Made by a program: the position numbers and the translations under genes
Notes under the pieces: model-generated
Told to the model about the DNA's origin: nothing
Database searches by the model: none
What the model saw: only the letters and a program-made list of their open reading frames with translations
DNA from: Cordia subcordata
Taxonomy: Eukaryota; Streptophyta; Magnoliopsida; Boraginales; Cordiaceae
DNA length: 64,000 bases
Assembly (NCBI GenBank): GCA_028554755.1
Contig: JAPTOF010000008.1
Location: forward strand, 16,473,001 to 16,537,000
Direction of reading: 5' to 3'
Shown: positions 1 to 10,530 of the stretch, one piece after another
Layout of the letters: the number at the start of each line of letters is the position of its first letter
How positions within the stretch are numbered: the first letter of the stretch is position 1

Positions 1-169
1 AAGAAATCTAAGGGAGTCCAATGTCAGAAATGGGGGACTAAGGTGATTATGTCTTGTTTATGGGTGATTACAACTTCTTGTTAGGGTTGCCTGATAGATT
101 ATACAAAGTGCTCTAATCTAGACCACTAATTAACCTCCTAATTGGTACCCTAAGCCTCTGTGCAGGTCC
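1..169 (-). repeat. Gypsy LTR fragment (3' LTR side of a minus-strand element)
   Basis: The stretch reads in parallel with 12120-12290 inside the left LTR of element A, including the words for 'gggtgattac', 'cttgttagggttgc' and 'cctaattaacctcctaatt'. It joins directly to internal tail sequence at about 170. The rest of the LTR, about 1.7 kb in element A, is therefore missing here, presumably by deletion. The other part of the element lies left of the window. Confidence 0.7.
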
Positions 170-1250
170 TTCCCCTCGACTAACATAGCCTTCCCAACAT
201 GCACAAAGCCTCAAAGACAAGATGAGAGAATATACAAATGTAATGGCTTAAGAAAGCCTTGTTCACATATCTACAAAAAGGATAGCTTGTGCTAAGTTGA
301 CATTGTGTAACTTATTCACATAACTTTTTGATGCCTTTGACTTTTTCTCTTTTCCAATTCTTTTTTAATTTTTCATCTTTTTGGTCCTTTTGCACTATTT
401 TTGCCTTTTTCAATTTTTTTTTTGGATTTTCATTGCATTTACACAAGAACCAAGAAAAAGAAAGGCTTTGACACATCAAAAAGAGCGAACCAAAAAAGGG
501 GCATTCGCACCAATAACCCTTTTTCAAGACTCTTTCTCACCAAGCTGTGGGATGACTATAGAGGGCATTCTTAATGATCCTCACTCCCTACAACTTTCAA
601 GGGCATCCTCTCTAAGACTTGGTTTTCAATTCATTCCAATCGTTTCCCCTCAATGCAACTCACATTTACCAATCAATTGAGTTAATCACAATAGCTAACT
701 CAATGATCAACCAAGAAATAAACAACTCTATATGCATCAATGAAATATTTTCACCATTTTTTAACCAAATAATGCAATCTACCCTATAAAAATATAAAAC
801 AATAAGACCAAACTCGTACACCCCAAACCTCAACTTTGCTTGTCTTTAAGCAAATAGAGCAAAGCACATAAACAAGCAAATTGTCACCACAAAACAAGTA
901 TGGGTGATATGGATAGGGTAGAAATATGGGGATCGAGTAGAGAAAGGATAGATACAACCTTGCTTTGTCTTGAAAGCTCTCCATGCCAATGATAAATCAT
1001 CAAACTACTAACTACGTGACTCCTAATCCATAAACAATTACAAAGAAAACAAACATTAGTAGCATTACCTATGTAAGCTTGTATTGACATGTGCAATAAT
1101 AAGCAACAGTGTATCTTATGAGACAAAGGATCGGGATTCAACACTTTGATGCGAGTGAAAAACAAAGAAGTGAAATAATGAAAAGAAAAGAAAACAAAAA
1201 GTAGAAAATTGCAAAATTTAACCTAGGTTGCCTCCTAGTGGGCTAACCAC
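170..1250 (-). other. Non-coding 3' tail of an Athila-like Gypsy element
   Basis: This tail between pol and the 3' LTR matches the tail of element A (13995-15150) block by block: the 'actaacatagcc ttcccaacatgcacaaagcct' region, the dyad at 298-310, a pyrimidine-rich tract at 335-425, and the polypurine-like box at 821-850 (read on the minus strand). Short open frames at 312-527, 381-680, 784-984 and 884-1165 run through low-complexity sequence and resemble no protein family I know. I read the region as non-coding and conserved between element families. Confidence 0.7.
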
Positions 1251-2067
1251 CACACCGTCAGCTAGGAGATCACCAACTCATCTTCAACCTTCACAGATGG
1301 GGTCCTAAAGCAATAAAACCACTACACGAGCCATGCTCGGATCATATGCATGCTTCAAGCGTTGTCCATTTACTATCATCTCTTAGCCATCCTTCAAATC
1401 TTTGATCTTGACTGCTCTGAAAGGGTAAGCAATCAACACGTCATACGAACCATCCTATCTTTATTTGAGCTTACTTGAAAAGAGCTTCAAATGTCGGTAA
1501 AATAACCAAACTTTATCTGAGAAAGAGAATGATTTCGTAAGGATGCGTTTATCATGAATCCTCTTCATCTTTGTAAAGTTTGGCATTCTCATATGCTTTA
1601 AACCTAAACTTCTCCAACTTTACTAGATCAAGCTTTCACTTCTCACTCGTTATTGCCAAATCAAAGTTTAAGGCCTTGATAGCCCAATAAGCCCTATGCT
1701 CAAGTGTTACCGGCAAGTGACAAGCTTTACCATAAATTAATCTATATGTAGAGATACCAAAAAGTTTTAAAGACGGTGCAGTAAGCCCACAAAACATTAT
1801 TAAACCTAATAGACCAATCTCTCTTATTGGGCCTAACTATTTTCTCTAAGAGATGCTTGATCTCCCTATTAGACACCTCTACTTGTCCAATAGTTTGTGG
1901 ATGATAAGGAGTAGCAGCCTTATGGGTAACCAAATATCTCCTAAAAAAGGCCTCTAAAGTCTTATGGCAAAAATGCAAACCCCCATCACTAATCAAGACC
2001 CTAGGGACTCCAAATCTAGAGAAAATATTCTTCTTAATGAATTTAACCACTACCCTATCTTTGGAAG
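1251..2067 (-). pseudogene. Athila-type Gypsy integrase and pol C-terminus, fragment
   Basis: On the minus strand 2050-1742 encodes the second half of a Ty3/Gypsy integrase core. The second catalytic Asp is visible in an SDGG motif and the catalytic Glu in the GQVEVSNRE motif, with the family's typical HPQT box between them. The first catalytic Asp and the zinc-binding HHCC part are absent, because a Gypsy LTR starts at 2068 just upstream. Downstream (1740-1290) broken frames still show the pol end, such as a VNGQRLKH-like stretch. Products of this family insert retroelement cDNA. This copy is dead. The preference for Athila over Tat rests on the C-terminal pol wording and on the shared tail, and is moderately sure. 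Confidence 0.8.
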
Positions 2068-2831
2068 TGATCGTAAACCTGTAAGAGTGTTACCCACAAG
2101 TACACAGGTCGCGGTAGTATTACGTGTGCGAGTGTGAGGTTATGTCTATAGGGAGGCTATCTTTGTATGTTGCTCTAAGTGAAAGTGTGTCCTACACTAG
2201 CTATGAATGGTCTTACATACTCTTTTTAGGGTTTTTGGATTGATTGGAGCTCTAACTAAACCTAAACTAAGGGAAATAAACCTAACTAATGGGAATAGTG
2301 GTATAAACAAGCTATGGAAGTGAGAATCTACAAGGGTTTAGGAGAATTAGGGGTGATTGCTCCTTTGGAATGGACTTGGGTTGCTAACCTTGTTTTGAGG
2401 CTATTGATGGTTTAATTACTCTAATAGCTGGCATAGTTTACTAGACTTACCATATCTAACTATCGGTGCAACCTTATCACTAATTGGGCCCAATTAGAAG
2501 TATACGTTTGTCCTAGCTAACTATGGCTTTTAGGTCAAGTTCTAAGTCCTTTTGGTATTGATTAATGTCCTAATAGGGAGTCTAACCTTTTAGTTATGTT
2601 TCAAACTAGAGATTAAGTCCCTTAAGTCAAGAAAGTGATAGTGGTACCTACTATATTAAAGGCATGAAAAACACAATTAATTAATAGAAATGTAGTTGCA
2701 AGTAGAGCTCATGCCATTAGCATGGATCAAGGCTAGCATCTAAGCACAAATTACACATGTAAACTCATATAGGCAATTCATCAGACACCTTGACATGTTC
2801 AAATTCAAGCCATAGGAATGCAAGAACAAAG
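2068..2831 (-). repeat. Gypsy LTR fragment, minus orientation
   Basis: It begins TGATCG, like the left ends of both LTRs of element A (11843, 17284), and keeps the word GTGTGCGAGTGTGAGG that lies about 60 bp inside those LTRs. It interrupts the integrase frame at 2067 and runs head to head into another LTR at 2832. The far LTR end is not present, so it is truncated. The candidate left target duplication is GGAAG (2063-2067), with no right partner. Confidence 0.6.
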
Positions 2832-4227
2832 TAATGTGTTGTGTTTTTTTTGTGTGTATTTATGTTGCTAATTGCCTATGTTTGAGAGGTATCTTGAGCT
2901 TTAAAAGATGCATTAGTATAGCACATATACAGTTAGGCTTAAGCATAAGCTGCTAGGATTAGTATGCCCTAAAGCTCACTTGTACATGACATTTTGGATA
3001 TGAAATAATGTATAATCATTTTTTTTTGTTGTTGTTAAATGGCATTGTGAGTTTCTTACATATTATCTCTGTTATGTTTTTATTGATGCATGTATGAAAG
3101 TCCCTTGACTTGAACTAATGACTTGGGTGCGCAGTGAGGTTGGACGCACAGTAGGTCCAAGTCTAGATTTAGTCATGTCATAAATTGAATCCATAACCAA
3201 ATAGTAGTGTTGGGCACTCTACTGGGATAAGGTTATATTGAGCAAGTCTCTTCTTTGAGGGTGATCTACCTAGGTCATTAGAGGACTTTCTGGATTTGTC
3301 TCAATAGTACGTGTGTCACGTATTGGATAGGACCATTGTGAGTATGTTTTCTAGAGATGTACTATCAAAGAAAGAAAACAAGACACTCACTGCTACTAAA
3401 TGATCATTGCTCTTAATCTTGAGTGTATGTGGATGAACTAATGAAGTTAGGGTTTAGTACTTTGATTCACTGTGGGTGATATCTTATTTTATTAGGATCA
3501 ACAGCCTTGTGCATTGAATGCTAAGTTCTAATTAATTAGAACATGCATATGCAAAATGGAATCTATGTGCCCCCTTTGGGATTGTCCAAATTTATCATTC
3601 GAATCTAGATCTAGTGATACTACCTTTATAGGTGTGTCGGTCATATGGCTTGAGGGTCGCTCCCGAGATCAAGAGATTCCTTGACCAAGGATGATTGGCA
3701 ATTGGACAAGAAACCCAACGGAAAAAGATACAGCTAAGGAGGTGATAGTACACAGGCCAAAGGACCGGTCTTAGCTGTGGGTATACATAGAGGGGCATTA
3801 TGGTCGGTTATTTAGTAGGTCAAAGACAAAGTTCACATTCTTTTGTGATAAGCTTTTGGGAAATGGAAATTATTCTTGGAGTGCAACTTTGATCTTATGG
3901 TGGAATAGATCGGAGTTAAAAAAATAATTATTATGTCACCTAGATCAGGCAAGGATATTTTTAATTATTTTTGGAAGCCAATGATAATTGTGTCTTCTTG
4001 GTCCCTTCCCTAGTTGAAATGACTTTGAGAGAGTAATCTTGAAAGAGCAAATTCCATATTGTGGTAATAGCCTTATTGGGCCAAAGCTTGGAATTGGGTT
4101 TGGGCTTTCTTTAAAGTCCAAGATAACCTAATTGGGCTAGGATGGTTTCCTATTGGGCTTAGGCCTCCACATGGATTATGGACTATGTGTTGGACTTGGA
4201 TAATGGGCTTGGCCTAAGTCTTCCAAG

Positions 4228-4312
4228 ACAAGTGGACAACTTGCAAAATACTACAAAAACAAGTGGACAACTTGCACAAGTCTTCCAAGACAAGATTGAC
4301 AAGTTACATAAA
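4228..4312 (+). repeat. 31-bp minisatellite in Copia LTR U3
   Basis: Units starting ACAAGTGGACAACTTGC recur at 4228 and 4259 (period 31), followed by a diverged unit. They end about 70 bp before the TATA box of the same LTR. The unit number differs between LTR copies in the window. Confidence 0.85.
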
Positions 4313-4380
4313 GGAAATACTACATGGAAATTTTTCTCCCACATTGAAAGTTTAGCAACTTTGGGTGCCAAGGTTCTCTC

Positions 4381-4388
4381 TATAAATA
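4381..4388 (+). promoter_or_regulatory. TATA box of Copia LTR
   Basis: CTCTCTATAAATAGACAAG is kept at the same place in all copies of this LTR family (for example 29606, 33420 and, degraded on the minus strand, 39222 and 46580). This fits a U3 core promoter. Confidence 0.7.
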
Positions 4389-5064
4389 GACAAGACCCTA
4401 TACCTTTTATGTATTCCACTTTGTAGTTGATTTCTTCCTTTTTGGCAAGAAAATACTACAACACATAGTACACACTTATAGTGTGATTTTTGCTCTAGTT
4501 TTTCAAGAGCATATTACTTTACTTCTTCCCACATAAGAGGCTATTCTCTCAAGATAAGTCTCTTTAATCATAGGGAAGAAGACTAGGGAGTTGCTTATTG
4601 CGACACCCTTATAGTAAATTTTTGGTGGACTTGTTCGTGAACGGGAACAAAGCTCGTGACCGGTTGTAGCTTCATCAAAGGCCCCACGCTTCAAGAGGTT
4701 AGCTTTATATATTTTTGCATGTACTAGTTATATTCTATATGTTCTTGAGCATGTTCTTGTGTGTGTAATGTGGTTATTTTATTTTCCTAGCATGTTTTCT
4801 TAGTTATAATTTAGAAAATATGAACTAGGGTACACCAGACTTAATAATATCGATCCTACATAAGCAAATGTACATAGTTGAGTTTCTAAGTCAAATGATG
4901 TAGTAAATGCTTGATTTTGTGCCTTAGGTGAGCTATAGGGCTGAAACACAGCTTGAACGAGGATGGACGATGAAGATAGAAGAGGTACAGGTCGTGTAAT
5001 GAAGGTTGAGAGCAAGAAAGAGATAATAGAAGGCCAATTGGAGGAAGGGTCAACCCAGAAAAAT

Positions 5065-5215
5065 AGCCGGTCGACCGGCCAGTCCAGAGAGGAACCCAAA
5101 ACTTGCCGGTCGAGTTTCCTTAAAGAGTCGGTCGACTAGCCAGTCCAGAGAGCATCACTTTGGAAGCTGAACAAGTTAAGAAGAGAAGCCAGTCGATCGG
5201 GTAGGTCGACCAGCT
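5065..5215. promoter_or_regulatory. Cluster of GGTCGACC palindromes upstream of a TATA box
   Basis: AGCCGGTCGACCGGCC (5065-5080, one base short of a perfect 16-bp palindrome) is followed by partial copies near 5104, 5130 and 5185-5212. Each is paired with a CCAGTCCAGAGAG-like word. The TATA-like TATAAAAA lies at 5231. The position fits a U3 control region; the function is inferred. Confidence 0.6.
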
Positions 5216-5690
5216 GTGTGCGGCAGATGCTATAAAAACTCAACTTTTCAGCTTTTAAAGGAGATTTTTTGTAGAGACCCACACATACCCCCACTTCTCA
5301 CGCACAAAACCCTATTCTTACCCACCTCTAATTCACGCACTAATATACACACCCGCATGAAATTAAGTTGATTTTGGAGGATTCAAACATTGCTTGGTAG
5401 AGATTTGCTCAAGTTTGTAAAGAAACAAGAAAGGATGAAAGGGGAGATTTCTATAACCTCTTTCATTATCATTTACTTCATTGTTCAGTAGATGATTTAG
5501 GGTGCCTAACCTATTAATGGGTTGATGTATATACTCTTTGTTATGGGATTTTGTTGGCTTATATAGATACATACTTTGTTCTTATTTTTAGAAGCTTCAT
5601 ATCAATTCTTATCTATGTGTTTGATGTAATGGTTGAATGAGTTGTATGTATATAGATTGGGTTGTATTTGCTATCGAACACTTCTAATCC

Positions 5691-6618
5691 TTAGATAATT
5701 AAGTTTATGAGAATGGCTTAGACAAGATAATTGTAAGCGGCCATGTCTAAAGATGTCATGCAATCTCATGACAACATTAAAAGAACTTAAATTGAGATTT
5801 ACAAATATACATCAACCTAAGGGTCTATGCACCCAGATTTAGGTAAGTAATCTATTATGGTACTGCAATGTTTTAGTAACACAATGGGGATTCGCAAAAA
5901 CCAAAGGGTTTCCCAAATCCAAAGCATGTTTAGGTCTAAAACAAAAGCAAGAATGCCAAAATAGAGAAAACCCTTATGTTAAAATATTGAGTGGGGGAGG
6001 GGATTGAAAATACCCCATGGCTTTCCATATCCGATTCACGTTAATGGTAAATGTCATTAACTTCCCCATTGAAACGTGACACTTTATCTAGATTTAACAA
6101 GGTGAAACATAAAATGTTTATTCAAAAGGGTGTTAGTAAGTTCGGCCATTCCATTGGTGGAGTTCTTTACTAAAGATCGCCTTACGCAAGATTGATTAAA
6201 GTCATTACCCTATCAGAGGGCTTAAATCAAGAATGTTACGGGGAATAAACATTAGGAATGGGTGTACACTCAACTTAAATGGTAGGTTTGGTTATCCTAT
6301 CGATAGAGTTTGCTACCGAATTTAAGAATTCAAACAAAACGATTGAATTATTCAATTGGATCATATCCAAATAATTGTTAATTCAAATAAGCGATGGCAC
6401 TTAAGTTAACGTTCATAATTTTGGCCATCCCATCGTTGGAGTTCTTGTGAGGACGTTTGAGACACTATTACATTAAGTAGTTTAAGGGTTCATCTACTCA
6501 AAGGCAAATGATGTAAAAAGTAATTGTATGTTTTATTTCCAAAGATAGCATACATATTATACATGCATCAATTCTATACTCATAAATTAATTATGATTAT
6601 ATTGTTGTATCCAAAAAA
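5691..6618 (+). other. Copia C1 untranslated leader (5' truncated) with spaced repeats
   Basis: The sequence matches the leader of Copia C2 read on the minus strand (44514-45470). The 5' LTR and the primer site are missing, and homology starts abruptly at about 5691. Four related words of the form GGCCATCCCATCGTTGGAGTT occur at 6058-6080, 6141-6166, 6284-6309 and 6419-6446, and all four have counterparts in C2. No open frame of note is present. Confidence 0.75.
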
Positions 6619-7334
6619 ATGTCTTTGTTCAGTCCACTAGCGATAATTCTCAAAATGCACAAGCTCACTGGATTGAATTTTGTGGATTGGAAACGAAACT
6701 TAGACATAGTACTCACCACAGAAGAGTATAAGTATGTCCTAACAACTCTTTGTCCACTTGTGAGGGCTAACTCTTTTGAAGCCCAGAAAGATGGTGAGGC
6801 AAAATGGCAGAAAGCCAATAGTATGGCAAGTGCTATATGACGGCTTCTATGTTAGATATTTTGTAGAGCAAGCATTATCATATGAAAACTACAAAAGAAA
6901 TCATGACCTCACTGTCTCGTATGTTTGCTGATAAGAGCAAGCCCACAAGGCAAGGTGCTCTTAGGGAAATTATGAATCAAAGAAGGGCAGAAGGAGCATC
7001 TGTTAGGAAGCATGTGCTCAAAATGATGGATCACTTCAGTACTACCGAGATCCTAGGAGCAAACATAGATGAACAATCAAAGGCAGACATGATTTTGGAG
7101 ACTCTACCGTCATTCTACACCCAGTTCAAGCTTAATTATAATATGAGCAAGTTGAACATGAATATGACAGAATTAATGAAAGAGCCCCTAGCTGTAAAAG
7201 CCATAATGAAAAATAAAGGCCACATAAGTATAGTTCAAGCATCCACTTTTGGACTTAACTTGAAAAGGAAAATGAATGTTCAAAGGAAAGAGAAAGCAAA
7301 AACATGGTCAAGAGAAAAAGAAGAAAAATGTTGA
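6619..7334 (+). pseudogene. Copia C1 gag, broken
   Basis: The frame starts at the ATG at 6619 with an N-terminal LTGLNFVDWKRNLD-type stretch typical of Copia gag. It hits a stop near 6840 and continues in another frame at 6882-7334 with the UBN2-type capsid core (KEIMTSLSRMF, GASVRKHVLKMMDHF, LPSFYTQF). The C-terminal basic part leads toward a nucleocapsid. Gag builds the cytoplasmic virus-like particle. C2 encodes the same protein at 44513-43800. At least one stop and one frameshift make it non-functional. Confidence 0.85.
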
Positions 7335-7354
7335 ACAGCACAGGCAGTTAACAG

Positions 7355-7708
7355 GTGAAAAGCCCAAGGGCAAAACACTGGAAAAAGAATTGTCCCAAGT
7401 ACTTGGCACGAGGCCAAATAGGTACACCTCTTTTGTTCTATATTAAAACTTGCTTAGTGGTTGATTCTACTAATTCTTGGATTGTAGACTCTGGAGCCAC
7501 TAACCACATTTGTAATTCTTTGTATTGGTTTCAAGAAATGAAGGAACTAGCTAAAGGGGAGTTTGCTCTGAGGTTGGGTAAAGGAGCAAAAGTATGGGCT
7601 GCTACAGTGGGAGGAATGTGCTTAAATTTTTCATGCAATAGGAAGTTACTTTTGAACAACATTTATTATGTTTCAAATGTACATAAAAACCTTATCTCTA
7701 TTTCATAA
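7355..7708 (+). pseudogene. Copia C1 nucleocapsid remnant and aspartic protease
   Basis: The frame starts with half a zinc knuckle: the His-x4-Cys part (HWKKNC) survives but the leading CX2C pair is gone. It then holds the retroviral-type aspartic protease with its catalytic motif intact (WIVDSGATNHIC; DSGA at 7487-7498). The C-terminal part has the usual V..NLISIS ending, and a TAA replaces the next residue at 7706-7708. This enzyme cuts the gag-pol polyprotein. The matching site of C2 is mutated to DSRA. Confidence 0.85.
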
Positions 7709-8760
7709 TTAATATTAGATGGTTTTCACATTAATTTCCATTCTGGTGTTAATATTAGTAGAGATGGAAATATTATTTGTTCTGGTAGTATGCATGATAA
7801 CTTGTTCTATATAAAACCTATTACAAACTCACTGCATAATATAAAACAAACTAATTCCTAAAAAAGGAAGGTTTCTTTGACCAATGATACTTATCTTTGG
7901 CACCTACGCTTAGGACATATTAGTCTAAAGCAAATTCGGAGATTGGTCGAGGATGGGCATCTTAGCTCATTAGATCTCGAAGATCTACCTCTATGTGAAT
8001 CTTGTCTCAAAAGGAAGATGACTAAATGGTCATTTTCTTCTAAAGGAGAAAGGGCCAAAGAAGTATTAGAATTGGTTCACATTGATGTGTGTGGTCCTAT
8101 GAGAAAACTAGCATGAAGAGGTTATAAGTATTTCATTACTTTTACTGATGATTACTCTAGGTATGGATATGTATATCTGATGCTATGCAAGTCTGAATCC
8201 TTTGAGAAATTCAAAGAGTCCAAAGCTGAGGCGGAGCAGAAATTAGATAAATATATCAAAGCCTTCAGTCTGACCGAGGTGGCGAATAACTCTCGAGTGA
8301 GTTCAGAGACTATTTTACACAAGAAGGGATAGTGTCTCAATTGACTGCACTAGGGAATCCTCAGCAAAATGGTGTAGCAGAGAGAAGAAATCGTACCCTA
8401 TTAGATATGGTTAGGTCAATGATGGCATCATTACCTTTATCTTTTTGGGCGCATGCCATTGAAACAGCAACATACATCTTGAACTTGGTAACATCTAAAT
8501 CTGTACCTAGGACACCTCAAGAAATATAGACTGGGCATAAGCCTAGTTCAAATCATCTCCATAATTAGGGCTGTCCAGTATATGTAGTTAATAGTAATGC
8601 TTCAAAATTAGAACCAAGATCTGAGTTATGCTATTTTATTAGATGTCCTAAGGGAACCATAGGTAGAATCTTTTACAATCTTAAGGAGCAAAAGGTGTTT
8701 ATAAGCACTTATGCTAGATACTTAGAGAATGATGAAATGGTCTAGAAAACACCAGATTCT
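7709..8760 (+). pseudogene. Copia C1 GAG-pre-integrase and integrase, broken
   Basis: The zinc-binding pre-integrase domain is clear at 7877-8030 (LWHLRLGHISLKQI, then CESCLKRK). The catalytic core follows: first Asp in HIDVCGP near 8090, second in a QSDRGGE motif near 8270 directly followed by a stop, and the Glu in PQQNGVAERRNRT near 8385. A TGA at 8114 and further stops near 8528 and 8568 split the frame. The C-terminal part runs to about 8760. The enzyme would insert the element's cDNA, but this copy cannot make it whole. Confidence 0.85.
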
Positions 8761-9560
8761 GAAGTTGTTCTAGATGAGGTTTCACAAGAATCTCCAGTAA
8801 AACCTGTAGTAACTGTGAATGGAAAAGAACAACATATTACAGCTAATATATCAGAGCCTCGTCATAGTGGAAGGATATCCAGGCCTCCTGATAGATACTA
8901 TAGAGAGTCCGTGACTTTTTTAGAGAATCAGGTGATAGATCCTACAAGTTATGATGAAGCAGTTTCCGACATAGATGCCGACCAATGGTATACGGCAATG
9001 GATTCAGAGTTAGAATCGATGTATTTTAAAAAAGTCTAGGATCTTGCAGTTACACCTAAAGGGGTAAAACCTGTAGGGTGCAAATGGATCTACAAGAGGA
9101 AAAGAGGAGTTGATGGAAAAGTTGAAACCTTTAAAGCAAGGTTGGTAGCGAAAGGTTATACTCAGAAAGAAGGGATCGATTATGAAGAAACTTTCTCACT
9201 TGTAGCCACGCTTAAATCCATCAGGATACTTCTTGCCGTCGCCTGTTATTATGACTACGAGATATGGTAAATGTACGTCAAGATAGCTTTTCTTAATAGA
9301 GAGCTTGATGAGACCATTTACATGACACAACTAGATGGATATATTGCTAAAGGCTAGGAACATATGGTTTGTAAGTTAAAAAACTCTATTTATGGACTAA
9401 AGCAGGCATCTAGAGCATGGAACATCAAATTTGATCGGGTAATTAAATCTTGTGGTTTTGATCAAAATATTGATAAACCTTGTGTGTATAAAAGATGTAA
9501 TAAAAATGTTGTACTTTTTGGGTTCTGTATGTGGATGATATTCTACTAATTGGAAATGAA
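8761..9560 (+). pseudogene. Copia C1 reverse transcriptase, broken
   Basis: The linker (PRHSGRISRPPDRYY) and the Copia RT signature regions are all recognisable: the [39 protein letters not shown] and CVYKR blocks. Stops lie near 9038, 9268 and 9356. An extra G near 9520 shifts the frame just before the catalytic YVDD, so the motif is read only in the next frame (from 9525). Reverse transcription of the element RNA is the family role. This copy is dead. Confidence 0.87.
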
Positions 9561-10493
9561 TTGGGGATGTTATCATCCATCAAGGTTTGGCTTTCTACTC
9601 AATTTCAAATGAAGGATTTAGGAGAAGCTAGTTACGTTCTAGGTATCAAGCTTATACGAGATCATAAGAACATAAGGCAAGCCCTATCTCAAGCTTCATT
9701 TATTGAGAAGATATTGGTCAGGTTTAATATGCAAAACTCTAAGAAGGCCTCATTACCTTCTAGACATGGAGTTTATCTATCTCGGGATCAATATCCTAAA
9801 ACACCTGAGGAAATAGAGAGCATGAAGCAAATTCCTTATGCTTTGGCGGTTGGAAGCCTCATGTATGCCATGGTACATACTAGACTAGATATCTGCTTTG
9901 CTGTTGGCATGGTTAGTAGATATCAGTCAAACCCTGGACCAATACATTGGGCCGCGGTTAAGCATATATTCAAGTTCCTGCAAGGAACTAAGGATTATGT
10001 GCTAGAATACCGTGCAAATGATCTAACGCCATTAGCCTATATAGACACAAATTTCCAGTCCAACAGAGATTCCAGGAAGTTTACTTCTGGATATGTTTTT
10101 ACTTTGTTAGGGAGAGATATTTCATGTAAAAGTGTGAAGCAAAATTGTATTACTGACTCTACCATAGAGGCTGAGTATGTAGCAGGCATTTGAGACTACG
10201 AAAGAGGTAGTGTGGCTAAGAAAGTTCCTTTTAGACCTAGAGGTTATGCTGGTAGGTCACAGACCAATAATGTTGTATTGTGATAACAACAGTGCTATTT
10301 CATAATGCAAAGATCCCAGGAATCACAAAAAGGGTAAACACATTGAACAGAAATATCATTTGACCTATGAGTTTATCCAAAGAGGAGATGTAGTAGTTGA
10401 AAAGATAGCTTCAGCGGAAAACTTGGCGGACCCATTAACAAAGACTATTCCAGAAAAAAATTTTTACCACACATTTGGAGTACATGGGTATTA
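9531..10493 (+). pseudogene. Copia C1 RT C-terminus and RNase H
   Basis: The longest open part of C1 pol (9531-10193, 220 codons) starts within the catalytic region (DDILLIGN). It holds the KDLGEASYVLGIK block and the RNase H domain with the AYIDTNFQSNRDSRKFTSGY and EAEYVAG motifs. A stop at 10191-10193 and a frame change follow, and the pol end is visible at 10420-10493 (an ENLADPLTK-like motif). It lies immediately upstream of the polypurine tract at 10519. Confidence 0.87.
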
Positions 10494-10518
10494 AGTTGTG
10501 CAGAAGTGATCTTTAATA

Positions 10519-10530
10519 CAAGTGGGAGAT
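10519..10530 (+). other. Polypurine tract of Copia C1
   Basis: CAAGTGGGAGAT abuts the 3' LTR start at 10531. The same word abuts the 3' LTR of C2 on the minus strand (40705-40716). It primes plus-strand DNA synthesis in the family. Confidence 0.85.

Larger units (their letters stand above)
2951..4860 (+). mobile_element. Solo LTR of the 1.9-kb-LTR Copia family
   Basis: The LTR begins TGCTAGGATTAGTATGCC and ends ATATCGATCCTACA. A perfect 5-bp target duplication TAAGC lies at 2946-2950 and 4861-4865. No primer site follows the right end, so this is a solo LTR left by LTR-LTR recombination, not the 5' LTR of the downstream Copia. The TATA box is at 4381-4388 (TATAAATA). The target is the plus-strand Gypsy LTR at 2832-5690. 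Confidence 0.92.
2832..5690 (+). repeat. Gypsy LTR fragment, plus orientation, split by a solo Copia LTR
   Basis: It starts TAATGTGTTGTG, a one-base variant of the TGATGTG start seen at 22816, 37134, 51092 and 53721. It continues through the insertion at 2951-4860 to U3 sequence with palindromic GGTCGACC boxes (5065-5215), a TATA-like TATAAAAA at 5231, and R/U5-like sequence up to 5690. There it stops abruptly against the leader of Copia C1. The LTR end (..GCGATCA or ..ACATCA) is missing. Confidence 0.65.

Noticed and set aside
3595..3798. Frame MPLYVYPQLRPV.. repeated at 28793-28996
   Set aside because: It recurs only because it lies in the same LTR family. It is interrupted in other copies and has no start context or codon conservation.
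4178..4426. Open frame of 82 codons in the solo Copia LTR (also 29337-29525, 33185-33388, 39306-39596 and 46554-46766 on either strand)
   Set aside because: They run through the 31-bp minisatellite and U3. The period of 31 changes frame with every unit, and the copies do not keep a common protein.
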